This document shows positions 21,866-32,574 of a DNA stretch of 64,000 nt, piece by piece. Location: positions 7,998,001-8,062,000 of the forward strand of contig JASJZC010000005.1 in NCBI GenBank assembly GCA_037178855.1, given 5' to 3'. The notes under the pieces were generated by a model, which saw only the letters and a program-made list of their open reading frames with translations, was not told the origin of the DNA and did no database searches. How positions within the stretch are numbered: the first letter of the stretch is position 1; every line of letters starts with the position of its first letter. The DNA comes from Oscheius sp. JU75 (taxonomy: Eukaryota > Nematoda > Chromadorea > Rhabditida > Rhabditidae). A program made the position numbers and the translations under genes.

Positions 21866-22126
21866 TCACAGAAGGTTGCAGCGTTTCTTTTCCTGGTACG
21901 GATTCTCGCTTCCAGGCTGTGGAGTTCCAGTCCAGAGGAAGTCTTCCTTCTTGTGAGAGTCGGTGTACTCAATCAGGCTCAATTGAAACTTGGTCAAAAC
22001 ATAAAACGACTACCTTTTGACACAGGTAGAAACTTTCTCTCGTTGGAAGCCAGTCTCGTTGCTGAGCTGATTGATCTCCTTCTTATAGTAGCGAATCATG
22101 TCCTCATTGTACTGGGCCTGCGACAT
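21866..22126 (-). CDS. heterotrimeric G protein gamma subunit
   Basis: Two exons, 22126-22014 and 21977-21866, give 74 residues with a 36-nt intron. The protein begins MSQAQYNEDMIRYYKKEINQ, has the coiled-coil region that pairs with G beta, continues LIEYTDSHKKEDFLWTG, and ends SENPYQEKKRCNLL. The NP[FY]-x-EKK basic stretch and a CaaX box with terminal Leu (CNLL) are diagnostic of G gamma and predict geranylgeranylation and membrane anchoring. The Gbeta-gamma dimer acts downstream of 7TM receptors such as those in this window. Length is normal for the family. Confidence 0.88.
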
Positions 22127-22423
22127 CTGAAAAACAATCTGTAGTAGTAGTAATAGTGTGTATTGATAAGTCTGGGAACAGGGAGTGAGACCCCACGAGG
22201 ATAGTATGGGAGAAGGATCGAGTCAAAACTGGCCGTGATTAGGAGGATACGTTAACCTTAAGCGGAGCTGATTGACATTTCATTCCATAGGCGTTTCTTA
22301 GTTTGGCTGAGATTACAGCTTTTCGGATTATCCTGGTCACACTACGGTAGAGCTCGAATCGCTGTACAAAGATGAACGAAAAAGTGTACTCTCTTTTTAT
22401 ATTCATTGGATATAATAAGATTA

Positions 22424-23571
22424 TCATCTCTTCTTCTTCCCGCTGTACGCTCCAGAGATCGTACAGGTATTCCATTGATAGTTGACTCCGTAGGCGCCAC
22501 AATTGCAATAGTAACGGGCGACCCCGTTCACGTAGTCAACGAACTGGCCGGCTAAAAGAAGCATTATAAAGGATGAAATGTTTACATATCAGTTCAAAAA
22601 TATAGCAACTGTCAAAACAGGTGAAGATGAGCGGCACCGTCTGTAACTAACTATGAAGACTCCAAAAGTGTGTTCAGCACAGAAATGTGAGCTAGTCGGC
22701 CCCTTAAGGACAAGAATTTCGTTTAGTAATCAGTACAATAATCAAATACCACAAGAAAACTAAGAATGTTTGACGGAGTAGGTTACTATTGAGTAGGAAA
22801 CAAGTAGAAAACAATACTTTTGTAGGAAAGGTTTAAGGTAAGTCATGTAGTGCGTTTTTTGAGCATAAAGACCTGAATACTGTCATTGTGTAACTGGATA
22901 ATTTACACAAAGAAATAGTTCAAACTTACAGCACGACTGATCCGAAACACCGTATCCAGAGTTGTACCCGTAGTAGTTGTTGTATCCATAATTTCCGTAA
23001 TTTCCATAGTAACTACCTGAATTTTTCGTTGACCATGTAAAATGACTCTTACCACCCATTCCTGCGAGTCCTAGCAAACCAAGAAGTCCCATACCTCCTC
23101 CTCCACCACCTCTCCAACCACCGCCTCCTCCAGAATGTCCTCCTGAGCCTCCCCCGCGACCCCATCCTCCTCTTCCACCATAACCTCCACGTCCTCCACC
23201 TCTTCCATAGCCCCCTCCTCGACCACCACCACCACGACCTCCACCGCCCCGACCTCCTCCGCCTCCACCTCGCCCTAAAAGTTAAGAGGTCAATGGGAAG
23301 GGTAGAGAGAACTCGTCTCAAGGTCAACTGGGTTTTGAAAGTACGGACAACAGAACGAGTTTTAAACTTTGTAAATAAGGAAAAATATCATTTCGTATAT
23401 AAATTGAACTTCTACTGTTCTGAGCTAACAAGAAAAGTTCCAAACTCACCTCCTCCACCTCCACCTCTTGCCTCGATCAAAGTTCCTAAATATTTAAATT
23501 ATGGAACAGAAGCTTGAAATACCTATTGTGATGCAAAGAATACTCAAAAGCAGAAAGGTGCTCGTCTTCAT
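22424..23571 (-). CDS. Gly/Tyr-rich secreted protein with four-cysteine module (member 3, Gly-dominated)
   Basis: The signal peptide MKTSTFLLLSILCITI starts at 23571. It is followed by IEARGGGGGG and a long exon (about 23275-23052) that is nearly all Gly and Arg with some Trp and Tyr (GGRGGYGGRGG type), ending MGLLGLLGLAGMGG. A short exon gives Tyr/Asn repeats (NYGNYGYNNYYGYNSGYG) and DQSC. After an intron of about 370 nt, the last exon (22551-22424) holds DYVNGVARYYCNCGAYG and NTCTISG, ending in Lys/Arg. Cys spacing and intron phase match the family. Confidence 0.7.
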
Positions 23572-24159
23572 AATTTTACGGGTTGAAGTAGCAGCGTAAC
23601 CGACTGATCAACTGACCTTTATCGAAGGCATCAAGCGACGAACAAGCCGCGAGACCTTTCGAATCATTACTATCTGTTCGGCGAACTACTCGTGACAATT
23701 TCTGGTAGTATTTTTCCTCAAACTTGCAAGATACGAAAACATTGTTCAATACTTGAAAGCCGGGGGATTAATTGTGTCTTGTGTCTGGCTGTGTAAGATG
23801 GCCATTTTTAAAACTGACATTCAGAGCAGCTAGACAGCATATGGTAGCTCAGCATTTTCACAGCTCAGAAATAACGGGCTCTACAGTAAGACGCTGTGGG
23901 TGAGAAATCCTTATGTTTAGCTGCAACTGATTGTAATCATTATACTTCCTATGTGTCAAAACCGTAAGTCAACACTAATGTTCGAAATTAAAGTTTGACC
24001 GCAAAGTTTTGTTTGTTTTAACAATAGTGATATTGAAGATCTCTGGAAATCACGCTCCATCACACTCGAGTGGTTCACAAGGAGCTAGGTGATGTGTTCA
24101 GTTTGTCAGACTATGTCTGCTATGCTGTAGCATGGTAGATGTAGTATTCCCAAAGTCAA
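23572..24159. other. intergenic, nothing recognised
   Basis: Spacer between two minus-strand Gly/Tyr genes. No clear TATA box was found for member 3. Confidence 0.4.
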
Positions 24160-25032
24160 TTAGCTCGAAGAAGTAACACAAGTATTGTACTGGTAGTTCA
24201 TTCCGTAGGCTCCACAGTTACAGTAGTATCTCGGCACGCCGTTCACATCGACAATTTGGGCGGCTGAAACTCTTTCTACTTTTTATTAAAAGTTACTTAC
24301 TGCACTGCTGCCCATAGCCATAGTAATTGGACTATTCGTTTCCGTAGTTGTAAGGATAGTAGTAGTTGCTGTATCCGCTGTTCTAATCGTAGGGGGGATA
24401 ACTGCCATAGTAAGCGGGTTCACTATAGTAACCATCAAATCCGATAAATATTTTGGTTCTGAAGGGAATCTGATTCTAATGAGATAGACTGTTTTACCTA
24501 CCTCTCCAGCCATGGTATCCCCAGCTACGTCCTCTCCAACTTCGACCTCCTCATCTCTCCCCCCATTTTCCGCGACAACCGCCGCCTCCGAGGACTGAAA
24601 ACTGATCAAACACAAGCCTAGAAGTAGTTTTTAAAGCTAGGTTATATCTATCAATGTTTCAATTGTGATCATTATGTCAGTTTTCAGTCATTTTTTTAAA
24701 TCTATATCGACCATTGAGAAACTGAGGTACATAGTTGAGAACAAAATTCAGAAAACCTACAATCCCATGACTGTCCGCCTTCGAAGCTGGTGCGTCCAAA
24801 ACCGATTCCACCTCTACGGAATCCGCTAAGTCGAATTTCTCCTCCTCCACGTGTTCCTGAATAGAATTGAATACTTCGGTAATTATGTAAACAAAACTTA
24901 CCGCCTCCTCCTCTGCCTCTCTGAGCATCAACGACTTGCTCTGAACTACTTTTATTCAATCTGTGAAAATAAAACTTTACCAAATATGAGGCAGAGAACA
25001 ATAACAAGAACAGATAGACTTACAAACCTCAT
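24160..25032 (-). pseudogene. Gly/Tyr four-cysteine family member 4, broken
   Basis: The parts are in family order: signal peptide MRFVSLSVLVIVLCLIFG (from 25032), EQVVDAQRGRGGGG, a Gly/Arg/Phe-rich exon, a Gly/Arg/Trp exon, Tyr/Asn repeats ending YGQQC, and a last exon with DVNGVPRYYCNCGAYG and NTC. The Gly/Trp exon carries TGA where the composition suggests CGA, and the Tyr repeat exon carries two TAG codons where CAG fits (after YPPYD and after YGNE). The Tyr of DYVNG is deleted. The plan of exons and phase-1 last intron are intact, so the decay is recent. Confidence 0.65.
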
Positions 25033-25064
25033 GGTATGTGTAGTCTGATTGAACAGGAAAGAGC

Positions 25065-25070
25065 TTTATA
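25065..25070 (-). promoter_or_regulatory. TATA-like box of the broken Gly/Tyr gene
   Basis: TATAAA on the minus strand, 32 bases between it and the ATG at 25032. Confidence 0.45.
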
Positions 25071-25701
25071 AAGGCTCGGCTGAGCTTTGTCAATGAATCC
25101 TTGATACGAGATTTCTTTACCAGTGGTACACAACTCCTGCGCAAACTAATACCATTTGTGTCTCGTGTTTTGCAGAGATTTACTATTTTGACGGTACGAA
25201 ATCATCGTTTTGAGTACTTCCTGCTAGTCGAATGTTTTTGGTCAAGGTCAGTGAGCCACCGGAACATACGAACCGTCATGGTGTTTAGAGGATGACCTCG
25301 TGTTGGGAAGTGAAAGGGGCTTGGAAAACGATTCCTAGTGTGCTTATTGGAGAAGCGATACCGAACTAATTTGCTTCCACAATAGCTTAAACAGTCACAC
25401 CCAAAGTTTTTAAATTCATCAGACTTAATCAACCTACACACAAAAGGGCAGAATCCGGTGTGTTTCAACTTGTTATCTGAATGACAAAATCAAGTCGTGC
25501 AGGCAGGGCTAAAACGAGTTCCTCGAGATCGAACTACAGATCCTGTGACCCTTTGAAAGTTTAGCTTCCATTTCTCCAGGCTCCCGAGTTTTCCAGAAGT
25601 CAAAAAACAGTCAATCGGCTCAAGCTGGTCTCAGACCAGGTGTTCATCAGATGATTGCAGATTAGGCGTGAAATACACATGCATCATAATATGCCCCGGA
25701 C
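25071..25701. other. intergenic, nothing recognised
   Basis: Flank between the broken Gly/Tyr gene and the retrotransposon. No motif or coding exon is evident. Confidence 0.45.
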
Positions 25702-25711
25702 ATAGTCGAGG
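25702..25711. repeat. left target-site duplication of the RTE element
   Basis: ATAGTCGAGG, repeated exactly at 28775-28784 after the element's tail. It marks the insertion site. Confidence 0.75.
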
Positions 25712-28700
25712 CAATTACCTTTACTTTTCACAATCCGTGCGCTTGCTTCCCAAGTCGCTCTACCAGCGGATCTACCTTTTGTGAAAAGGAAGAGGGGTTC
25801 CGGTCCCAGCACTGCGACACAGAGGGACCGTCATGTCACCACCCGTGGTCCGAGGCCTGCTCAACATCTGCCAGCTCAACTGCCAATCCATCCACTCGAA
25901 GAGGCGACTACTCGAACTTGAGGAAGCGCTACTGAAGTTCTCCTTCGATGTCATGGGCCTGAGCGAGACCTGGAAGTCCGGAAACGGTCAAGAGCTGCTG
26001 AGGAAGTCTGGCTGCCATCTTCTCTACAGTGGAGGCCAGCACAACCGACGCGGCGTCGGCTTCATTGTGGCACCACATCTCGTCCCCAACATCCATCGCT
26101 TCACGCCGATAGACGACAGATGCTGCACATTGGAGCTGAGAGGGTCGAATTGGAGTCTCCTTCTCGTCATGGGATACGCCCCTACAGGAGACGCCGATGA
26201 TGCCGACTACGACCGCTTCCTGAGCAAGATTCAGAGAGCTGCGTACAACCCGAAGGGTGGATCCTTATGGAAACAGGGGCTGCCTTTTGGGGCCAATGGT
26301 GTGAGTAAGGGTCAGAGCGCTGGAATCATGAGCCAGTCGAGCTTTCCCAGAAAACATCAGAGGTGTACAATAGTGCTCGGAGACTGGAATGCCTCGGTAG
26401 GAACGCGTCTTCATCCACTGGAACCATCGATCGGAGCTTACGGCTACGGCAACCGAAATCGTCGAGGAGACCAGCTCGTCTCTTTCTGTCAACAACACGG
26501 TTGGGATGTCGCTAGCACTTTCTGTAAGCAACGATCAGGAAGAAAGTGGACCTGGAGATCGCCGAATGGGATCACTCTGAAGGAATATGACCTCTTTCTC
26601 GTCCGACGAACCACCAGAGTACGGAATGTCCATGTCATCAACCAGTTCAACTTCCGAAGCGACCACCGCCTCGTCCGTCTCACCCTCGATCTAGAGACTA
26701 AATTCCCAAGACGTAGACAACAGGCAACGCAGAAGAAGATGAATTGGCCTCTCTTCCGTCATGGCATCCAGGAGAGAAGAGAAGCAATGGAGGACCCCGA
26801 TCCAACAATCCAGTACCGTGGCATTCGCGAAGTCTTTGATGAAGCCCGTGCTGTGGCTACGGAAAGGATCCCACGCGCAGAAAGGCTCTCAGCCAACACA
26901 AGAGACCTTTTCGACCAACGACGAGTTCTACTGGCCAAGGCTGACATTCCATCACGTCTCCAACTGGTCCAAACGAACAAGTCACTGCGCATAGCCATTG
27001 CTTCGGATATTGAGAAGAATCTGCTTAACCGATACCACCAGACGCTCGCGTCCAAGCGACTCTTCGAGGACATATCGACTCCTGCGATCGGACAACTCCA
27101 AAAGAAGGACGGATCTCGAACTGTCAGCTCCCAAGATGTGCGAGGTCGAGTGAAAGAATTCTTTGACGAGTTGTACCAGCAAACGGTGAACGTGGTTCCG
27201 ATGCCCCAGCCCCCTCTAGAGGAAGTTCCACCAGTACTCGAAGACGAGGTCTGGAAGCAACTACATCGGATGAGGATGCGAACGGCCCCCGGACACGACT
27301 CCATTACGACGATGCAGCTCCGAGTCGCGGAAACTGAGATGGTGCCTCTTCTTGCATGTCTCTTTACTCGGATGCTTCAACATCGTGTGGTCCCTCCTGG
27401 ATTCGGCGATTCGATTACCACGCTCATCCCGAAGAAAGGAGACCATACTGATCTGACCAACTTCCGCCCGATCTCCGTACTACCAGCTCCATACAAGCTG
27501 TTCACGCGAGTTATGTTGGCCAGAATGCATCGAAGTTTGGAATTCAACCAGCCCGTCGAACAAGCCGGCTTCCGTCGAAGTTTCTCTACCGTGGAACACC
27601 TTCACACCATCAAGCAGCTGATTGACAAGGCCTACGGTTATCGTAATCACCTCTATCTCGTGTTTGTCGATTTCCGGAAAGCCTATGACACAATTGAGTG
27701 GAACGCCGTGTGGAATTCCCTTCAACAACACGGAGCGGACCAACTCTACGTCGAAATGCTGCGGAAAGTCTACCATCAAGCTGGCTGCAAGATCAAGGTG
27801 CACGAGGATCTAGTGGAGATCGACATCAAGCGCGGAGTTCGTCAAGGCTGCGTTCTTTCTCCACTCCTCTTCAACGCTGTGCTCGAAGACATCTTCAGAC
27901 GACTCAATTGGGACAACTTCGGCTTTAACATCAACGGCCGTAAGCTGAACCATCTTCGCTACGCCGACGATGTCGTCCTTGTCGGGAAGAGCCTGAGAGC
28001 AGTTCAGCGCATGGTGACCGAACTGGAGGAAACAAGCCGTAGGATTGGATTGGAAGTCAATCTCCGCAAGACAGTTGCGATGACCAATGCCTACGAGGGG
28101 GATCTGCTTGTATCTGGCCAACAAATCCAATTTGTCCAGCACTTCACCTATCTTGGAAGTTCGGTTACGTGCACCACAGAAAACCAGGAGTTATCTCGGA
28201 GGATCGGAGCTGCATGGGGTGCGTTCAATCGTCATCGTCTGTTCCTTACCAAGAGAACCGTGCCAACAAGGATGAAGAGGCGAGTCTACCTGACCTGTAT
28301 CGTGCCAAGTTTGCTGTATGGCTGTGAAGTCTGGAGCCTTCGAACTGATGAGTTGAAGAAGCTGGCAGCCGTGCAGAGACGACAGGAAAGAGCAATGTTA
28401 GGCCTCACTCTTCTCAACCGCGTGAGGAACGAAGATGTTCGAAGAATGACCCAGCTCCCCGATATCCTGGACCTGGCTTGGAGGAGAAAGCTGAAGTGGG
28501 CAAGAAGAGTTGCAGCAATGGACGGAGCGAGATGGTCGAGAGCCACGACTGAATGGACACCCCTGAACCAGCGACGCGTCATTGGTAGGCCCCGTATGAG
28601 ATGGGAGGATGACCTAAGGAGAGCATCCGAGAGGATAGGAAGAGCCCCCGGAACGTGGATGCGAGCGGCAAGATTGGACGGCGAAGAGTGGGTTCGAGCC

Positions 28701-28774
28701 ATGGGAGCGGCAAGGGACCCAGTTTAGGAAACCCCTTTGATACCGTCAAATAAAATGTAAATGTAAATGTAAAT
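25712..28774 (+). mobile_element. complete RTE-like non-LTR retrotransposon
   Basis: The 3063-bp element is bounded by an exact 10-bp duplication. It has a 121-bp leader, one uninterrupted 964-codon frame and a short 3' UTR ending in tandem AAATGT units. A short 3' tandem repeat instead of a plain poly(A) tail is characteristic of RTE-clade LINEs. Full length, an intact frame and an undamaged duplication indicate a recent insertion and a possibly active copy. It sits 210 bp upstream of a nuclear receptor gene in the same orientation. Confidence 0.85.
25833..28727 (+). CDS. RTE-type ORF2: endonuclease and reverse transcriptase
   Basis: The 964-residue polyprotein contains, in order, an apurinic-type endonuclease (LNCQSIHSKRR near residue 15, LSETW near 43, GDWNAS near 182, SDHRLV near 275) and a reverse transcriptase (LTNFRPISVLPAPYKLFTRV near 541, VDFRKAYDT near 610, RYADDV near 708). 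A C-terminal region follows with YLGSSVT and RRVYLTCIVPSLLYGCEVW. The endonuclease nicks the target and the RT copies the element RNA from that nick. All catalytic motifs that can be read are intact and there is no internal stop. The start codon chosen is the first Met, 121 bases into the element. Confidence 0.9.
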   Translation: MSPPVVRGLLNICQLNCQSIHSKRRLLELEEALLKFSFDVMGLSETWKSGNGQELLRKSGCHLLYSGGQHNRRGVGFIVAPHLVPNIHRFTPIDDRCCTLELRGSNWSLLLVMGYAPTGDADDADYDRFLSKIQRAAYNPKGGSLWKQGLPFGANGVSKGQSAGIMSQSSFPRKHQRCTIVLGDWNASVGTRLHPLEPSIGAYGYGNRNRRGDQLVSFCQQHGWDVASTFCKQRSGRKWTWRSPNGITLKEYDLFLVRRTTRVRNVHVINQFNFRSDHRLVRLTLDLETKFPRRRQQATQKKMNWPLFRHGIQERREAMEDPDPTIQYRGIREVFDEARAVATERIPRAERLSANTRDLFDQRRVLLAKADIPSRLQLVQTNKSLRIAIASDIEKNLLNRYHQTLASKRLFEDISTPAIGQLQKKDGSRTVSSQDVRGRVKEFFDELYQQTVNVVPMPQPPLEEVPPVLEDEVWKQLHRMRMRTAPGHDSITTMQLRVAETEMVPLLACLFTRMLQHRVVPPGFGDSITTLIPKKGDHTDLTNFRPISVLPAPYKLFTRVMLARMHRSLEFNQPVEQAGFRRSFSTVEHLHTIKQLIDKAYGYRNHLYLVFVDFRKAYDTIEWNAVWNSLQQHGADQLYVEMLRKVYHQAGCKIKVHEDLVEIDIKRGVRQGCVLSPLLFNAVLEDIFRRLNWDNFGFNINGRKLNHLRYADDVVLVGKSLRAVQRMVTELEETSRRIGLEVNLRKTVAMTNAYEGDLLVSGQQIQFVQHFTYLGSSVTCTTENQELSRRIGAAWGAFNRHRLFLTKRTVPTRMKRRVYLTCIVPSLLYGCEVWSLRTDELKKLAAVQRRQERAMLGLTLLNRVRNEDVRRMTQLPDILDLAWRRKLKWARRVAAMDGARWSRATTEWTPLNQRRVIGRPRMRWEDDLRRASERIGRAPGTWMRAARLDGEEWVRAMGAARDPV

Positions 28775-28784
28775 ATAGTCGAGG
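28775..28784. repeat. right target-site duplication of the RTE element
   Basis: Exact copy of 25702-25711 (ATAGTCGAGG), directly after the AAATGT tail. Confidence 0.75.
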
Positions 28785-28994
28785 TGATGTCAACCTATAT
28801 TTGAATTCTTCCTCTGTCATTCAACAATTTTATTTGACAGCATAATCAAAGTTCAACTATCTGTTCACGTCTGTCTTCTACATTTTTTCTTGTCTTTTTC
28901 TTTTGACCTCGTCTAACACTAATTAGCATGTTTAATTTTTTTTTTCAGATTCCCTCAGCCATCTGTGTTAACTGCCTTCATTTTTCCTCTTTCA

Positions 28995-30790
28995 ATGCTA
29001 CCTCAATGCTCGACCATTTATTTTTGTGCCATTTGCGGTGCTGAAAATGCCCGAAATCATTATGGTGGCATCGTTTGCTCGTAATTAGACTGACTTTGAT
29101 ATTGGATAATAAGATTTCAGATGCTGTAGAGTTTTCTTTCTGAGGCAAACTAGACGACTGAAGCTAATTGCTTGTAAACAAAAACGAAACTGTTATATAT
29201 CGCCAGGTGAGCGAGGCGTGGAAACAGGAAAATCAGACATATAGGAGCCAAAAACAACTGCCAGGCCTGCCGCTACTTGAAGTGTTTGTCAATTGGGATG
29301 AAGCCTAGAGGTTAGTGAAAAGCCTTATATGAAAGAAGACTTGATTTTAGAAGTTGGTAGATACACAGTAAGGGATGCGACAGTCATTGGACAGCTACGG
29401 AACAGGGATCTTCGCCTGTCATTTGTATTCGGAACTATGTGCAATGAAGACAGATTTTTGCAGGATCGGATCAAGCACTACTTTTCTTCCGGCTTTAAAT
29501 TCGTCGAAGCTCTAAACACTTCCTCATCAGTATTGGTCTTTGCTCGCAAGTTAATCAAAATGAAAGCGTGAGTAACTTTGAAGAATAGACATACATGGCT
29601 CAGGGAAATATTAAAGTCAAACAATGCGTTCCCGGCCGAAATGTACGCAAACGTTGACAGTTCCTTGGCGGATGTTCTTTTGAATTCACAGATTTGCTGT
29701 CCGAGAGATGTAGTAAGCTATTATCTAACCAAAACTTTAAAGTTTTTAGCCCTTTTTGAGTAATTGGAAAGAGGAACAGCAAGAATACAACACAGTGAGG
29801 TACTCGCACTGTAGAGCTATTGTCAAATATGTCGACTTTGTGACAGCCCTTCCTGACATTCATAGGATCCATGGAGCTGACAAGGTATGCCTTCAGACTT
29901 CTTTCTTTTCAACTATTTCAGCTGAAACTGATACAAGAAAACTTCACCAGTGCGCAATTCATGACAGTTCTCTACAGAATGTGGAACAAGACCGCAGATG
30001 CTATGATCGAAGAAAGAATGGCAAACTACCAGCTACCCGAGGAGCAGCAAGAAATGTCAGTCGCAAACATATTCCGAACAGTAACAGATTCAGAATTAGT
30101 CGTCTCACAGCCAGACTCGGTCCTATAGGCAAAGGATTTTGTGGACTTTTTGAGCGATTGAACCTACAGCATGAAGAGCTCATCTTACTCAAAGTCATTC
30201 ACGTTTTTTCAGCAGGTACTTTACTCTTTTTCTCCCAAAGTTTTGCATTTCTGGAGTTGGCTATTCCGAGACTGGATGTTCAGATATACAAGAAATTCGA
30301 ACTAAGTATTTAATCCATCTGGGCACTTTGATCCAAGAACGTGTTTCCCTGTATGTCAGAAAGTGAAATCTTGGAGAGAGTGACAAGGTCCTTGGAGATT
30401 TTGATGCTGGCCAAGGTGAGTAAAAATAACTAACAAGTACAGTAACAGCTTTTAGATAGCAAACCAGGTTACTCTTTTCGGCTTTCGAGAACTGTTTGCA
30501 GTTAACGCGGATAAACTGGCAGGTAACTTGACTTACGACCTTTATATTCGAGAGTATTGAGTAAAGCTTTTTGTTGTATGTCTTCGAATATTCTGCATAT
30601 CTAAGGAGACAGTATTCTCTTTAGCCCTTATTTTCTGGTTGCTATTCTCGCTACATCTCGACTAGAATCTGAGGTTATCCCGAGCAACCCAGATGCAGGA
30701 GCTACAGTCTTCAATCTGATGGCAGGTATTCGGCGAAGTTATCTTCGGAGCGCCTCAATCCGGAGATCGGAGTGGTTTCGAGATTTGTAG
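28995..30790 (+). CDS. nuclear hormone receptor (C4 zinc finger plus ligand-binding domain)
   Basis: Short exons join as 28995-29080, 29121-29206, 29245-29310, 29351-29567, 29604 onward, with later junctions at about 29720, 29885 and 30033. The first three encode the DNA-binding domain: CAICGAENARNHYGG, then CSCCRVFF (P-box region), and the second finger with C-x5-C-x9-C-x2-C spacing ending CRYLKCLSIGMK. The ligand-binding domain includes YVDFVTALPDIHRIHGADK (helix 3 region), LIQENFTSAQFMTVLYRMW, and FERLNLQHEELILLKVIHVF. The last exons read ANQVTLFGFRELF and DPYFLVAILATSRL, stopping at 30788-30790. The family binds DNA as ligand-responsive transcription factors and is greatly expanded in nematodes. 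The final two junctions are less certain. Confidence 0.8.
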
Positions 30791-30885
30791 AGAATCGAGT
30801 TTGAAGATATGGAAAAAGGGACTTTATAGTCAAACACTTTGAACAATCAACATTATTAACAGTCGGCCTAATCCAGACCTAGTCT

Positions 30886-31750
30886 TCACTTTCTTTTTCC
30901 GTTGTACATTCCGGAGATCGAGCATGTATTGTATTGATAGTTTGTTCCGTAAGCGCCACAGTTACAGTAGTATCTCGCAACTCCATTCACGTAGTCCACG
31001 AACTGACCGGCTGTAAATTCGTCAACTGCGGTAAGAATGACGAGACTTACAGCATTGCTGCCCGTAGTATTGACCATAAGATTGACCATATCCTTGTCCA
31101 ACTCCAAAGTTTTGAGACTGGTCATAGTTGCCATAACCGCTTCCATAATAGTTACCATAGCCATTGTTATAGCCGTAATAGTTGTTGTAATATGGGTAAC
31201 TACTGTAGTAGTTGTTGTAGCCACTGCCTCCAAACAGACCCCCGAGACCGAGAAGGCCTAGGAGTCCGACACCTCCTCCGCCGCCACTGCTTCCGTAACT
31301 GTGATAGCTGCTTCCTCTAAACCCAGTGGTTAGCGGCAACTTTATCAAGCTTACCCTCCACCAAAGTGGTGATGATGAAAGTGCCCTCCGTGATGTCCAT
31401 AGCCACCGTGATGATGATGACCTCCTCCATGGTGACCACCACCACCGTGATGGCCGCCACCGTGTCCTGTAACATTTGAAACCTTATTGTATCGGTCTTT
31501 ATTGTATCAAAAGTTTTCACTTAAAAATATGAAGAAGATTCGCAAGGAAAAAAAAAGTTTCTCTCCTTGTTTAACTTTTAACTGTTGTGGTTGTACCCAT
31601 TTTGGGCCGTTCAACAAGATTTTAGTAGAGCTTTGCAAGAACGTGTAGCTTTCAATTAAAGTATCGGGAAACATGCATACCTCCTCTACATTCTACAAAC
31701 ACAGAGAGTAGTAATAATGCTGCTGACAATAGAAAAACTATTGAAGTCAT
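30886..31750 (-). CDS. Gly/Tyr-rich secreted protein with four-cysteine module (member 5, His-rich)
   Basis: Signal peptide MTSIVFLLSAALLLLSVFVE starts at 31750. An exon at about 31467-31356 is almost only Gly and His (GHGGGHHGGGGHHGGGHHHH type). The next (about 31320-31050) has YHSYGSSGGGGG, GLLGLLGLGGLFGG, dense Tyr/Asn repeats and ends QQC. The last exon holds DYVNGVARYYCNCGAYG and NTCSISG, then GKRK at 30886. The intron after the Cys codon is in phase 1, as elsewhere in the family. It is convergent with the nuclear receptor (stop at 30790). Confidence 0.72.
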
Positions 31751-31872
31751 TTAGCTGGTGAAGACAGTGTGATGACCCTTTTCGATCCGCACACACTGTG
31801 AAAATAGGGTAGCGGTTAGTGTGTAAAGGTCGAAATAGGTTTTTGCTTCCCGCCGACCCCCCACCGGCGTCC

Positions 31873-31879
31873 ATTTATA
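31873..31879 (-). promoter_or_regulatory. TATA-like box of Gly/Tyr member 5
   Basis: TATAAAT on the minus strand, 122 bases between it and the ATG at 31750, so the 5' UTR would be about 90 nt or contain an intron. Confidence 0.4.
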
Positions 31880-32574
31880 CCCCTGTGCTGAACCAGGATA
31901 ACCATCACCTAGAGTTTTTTCTATTCGGCGAATGCTACACACACTCTCGTCGGAAGAAAACAGTTTCGCCGAACAGTCTGCAGAAGAGTTCGTATTTCTT
32001 GACACGGAAGCGGAGAAATAAACCCGATCGGGAACTGTTTGAACTTTCAGGAATTCGTCATTTTAGTCAAGTGACTTCAGCCTTGTTTGTTGAAATCTAA
32101 CCCATTTAGCTTCATAGAACGATCTCTTTACAATTGCTGGAATGTCGAGCAGCAAAAACTAACTTGTCTTCCACGAATAGAAGGCATTGGATATGTTTGT
32201 TTAGACCTCTGTGAAATTTTATAAACATGTTTACTGGTAGCAATGGATAGGCAAGAAATTCCTACTTCTGCAAACATTCTTACCGTGAGAAGGACTATAA
32301 ACGGAAATTCATAAACTTCTAAAAAAAAAAACTACCAGCGTTGGGCTAAAAACCAAATGATGAGAACAACCAGCAACGAATATCGTTTCGAATATCGTCA
32401 TCAATTAAAAACTTTGTAACGTGGAGAACCCATTGGACAGAACAAATTTTGGAAGTTTGGAAGTAACGTGATTACTCATGCAATATCTTGCAAAGAGAAT
32501 TTTCGACATTATTCATTAGAAAACCTGTACACACATATTGAGCAATCGTTGTTTGTTCTTGCCTTTTCGTTATA
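31880..32574. other. intergenic, nothing recognised
   Basis: Spacer between members 5 and 6 of the Gly/Tyr family. No exon or structural motif found. Confidence 0.45.

Noticed and set aside
26759-27304. 181-codon minus-strand frame inside the LINE
   Set aside because: Antisense shadow of the reverse transcriptase gene.
29568-29588. A 21-nt intron in the nuclear receptor gene
   Set aside because: A 36-nt intron (29568-29603) using the next AG gives the same frame and a normal size, so the extreme case is not needed.
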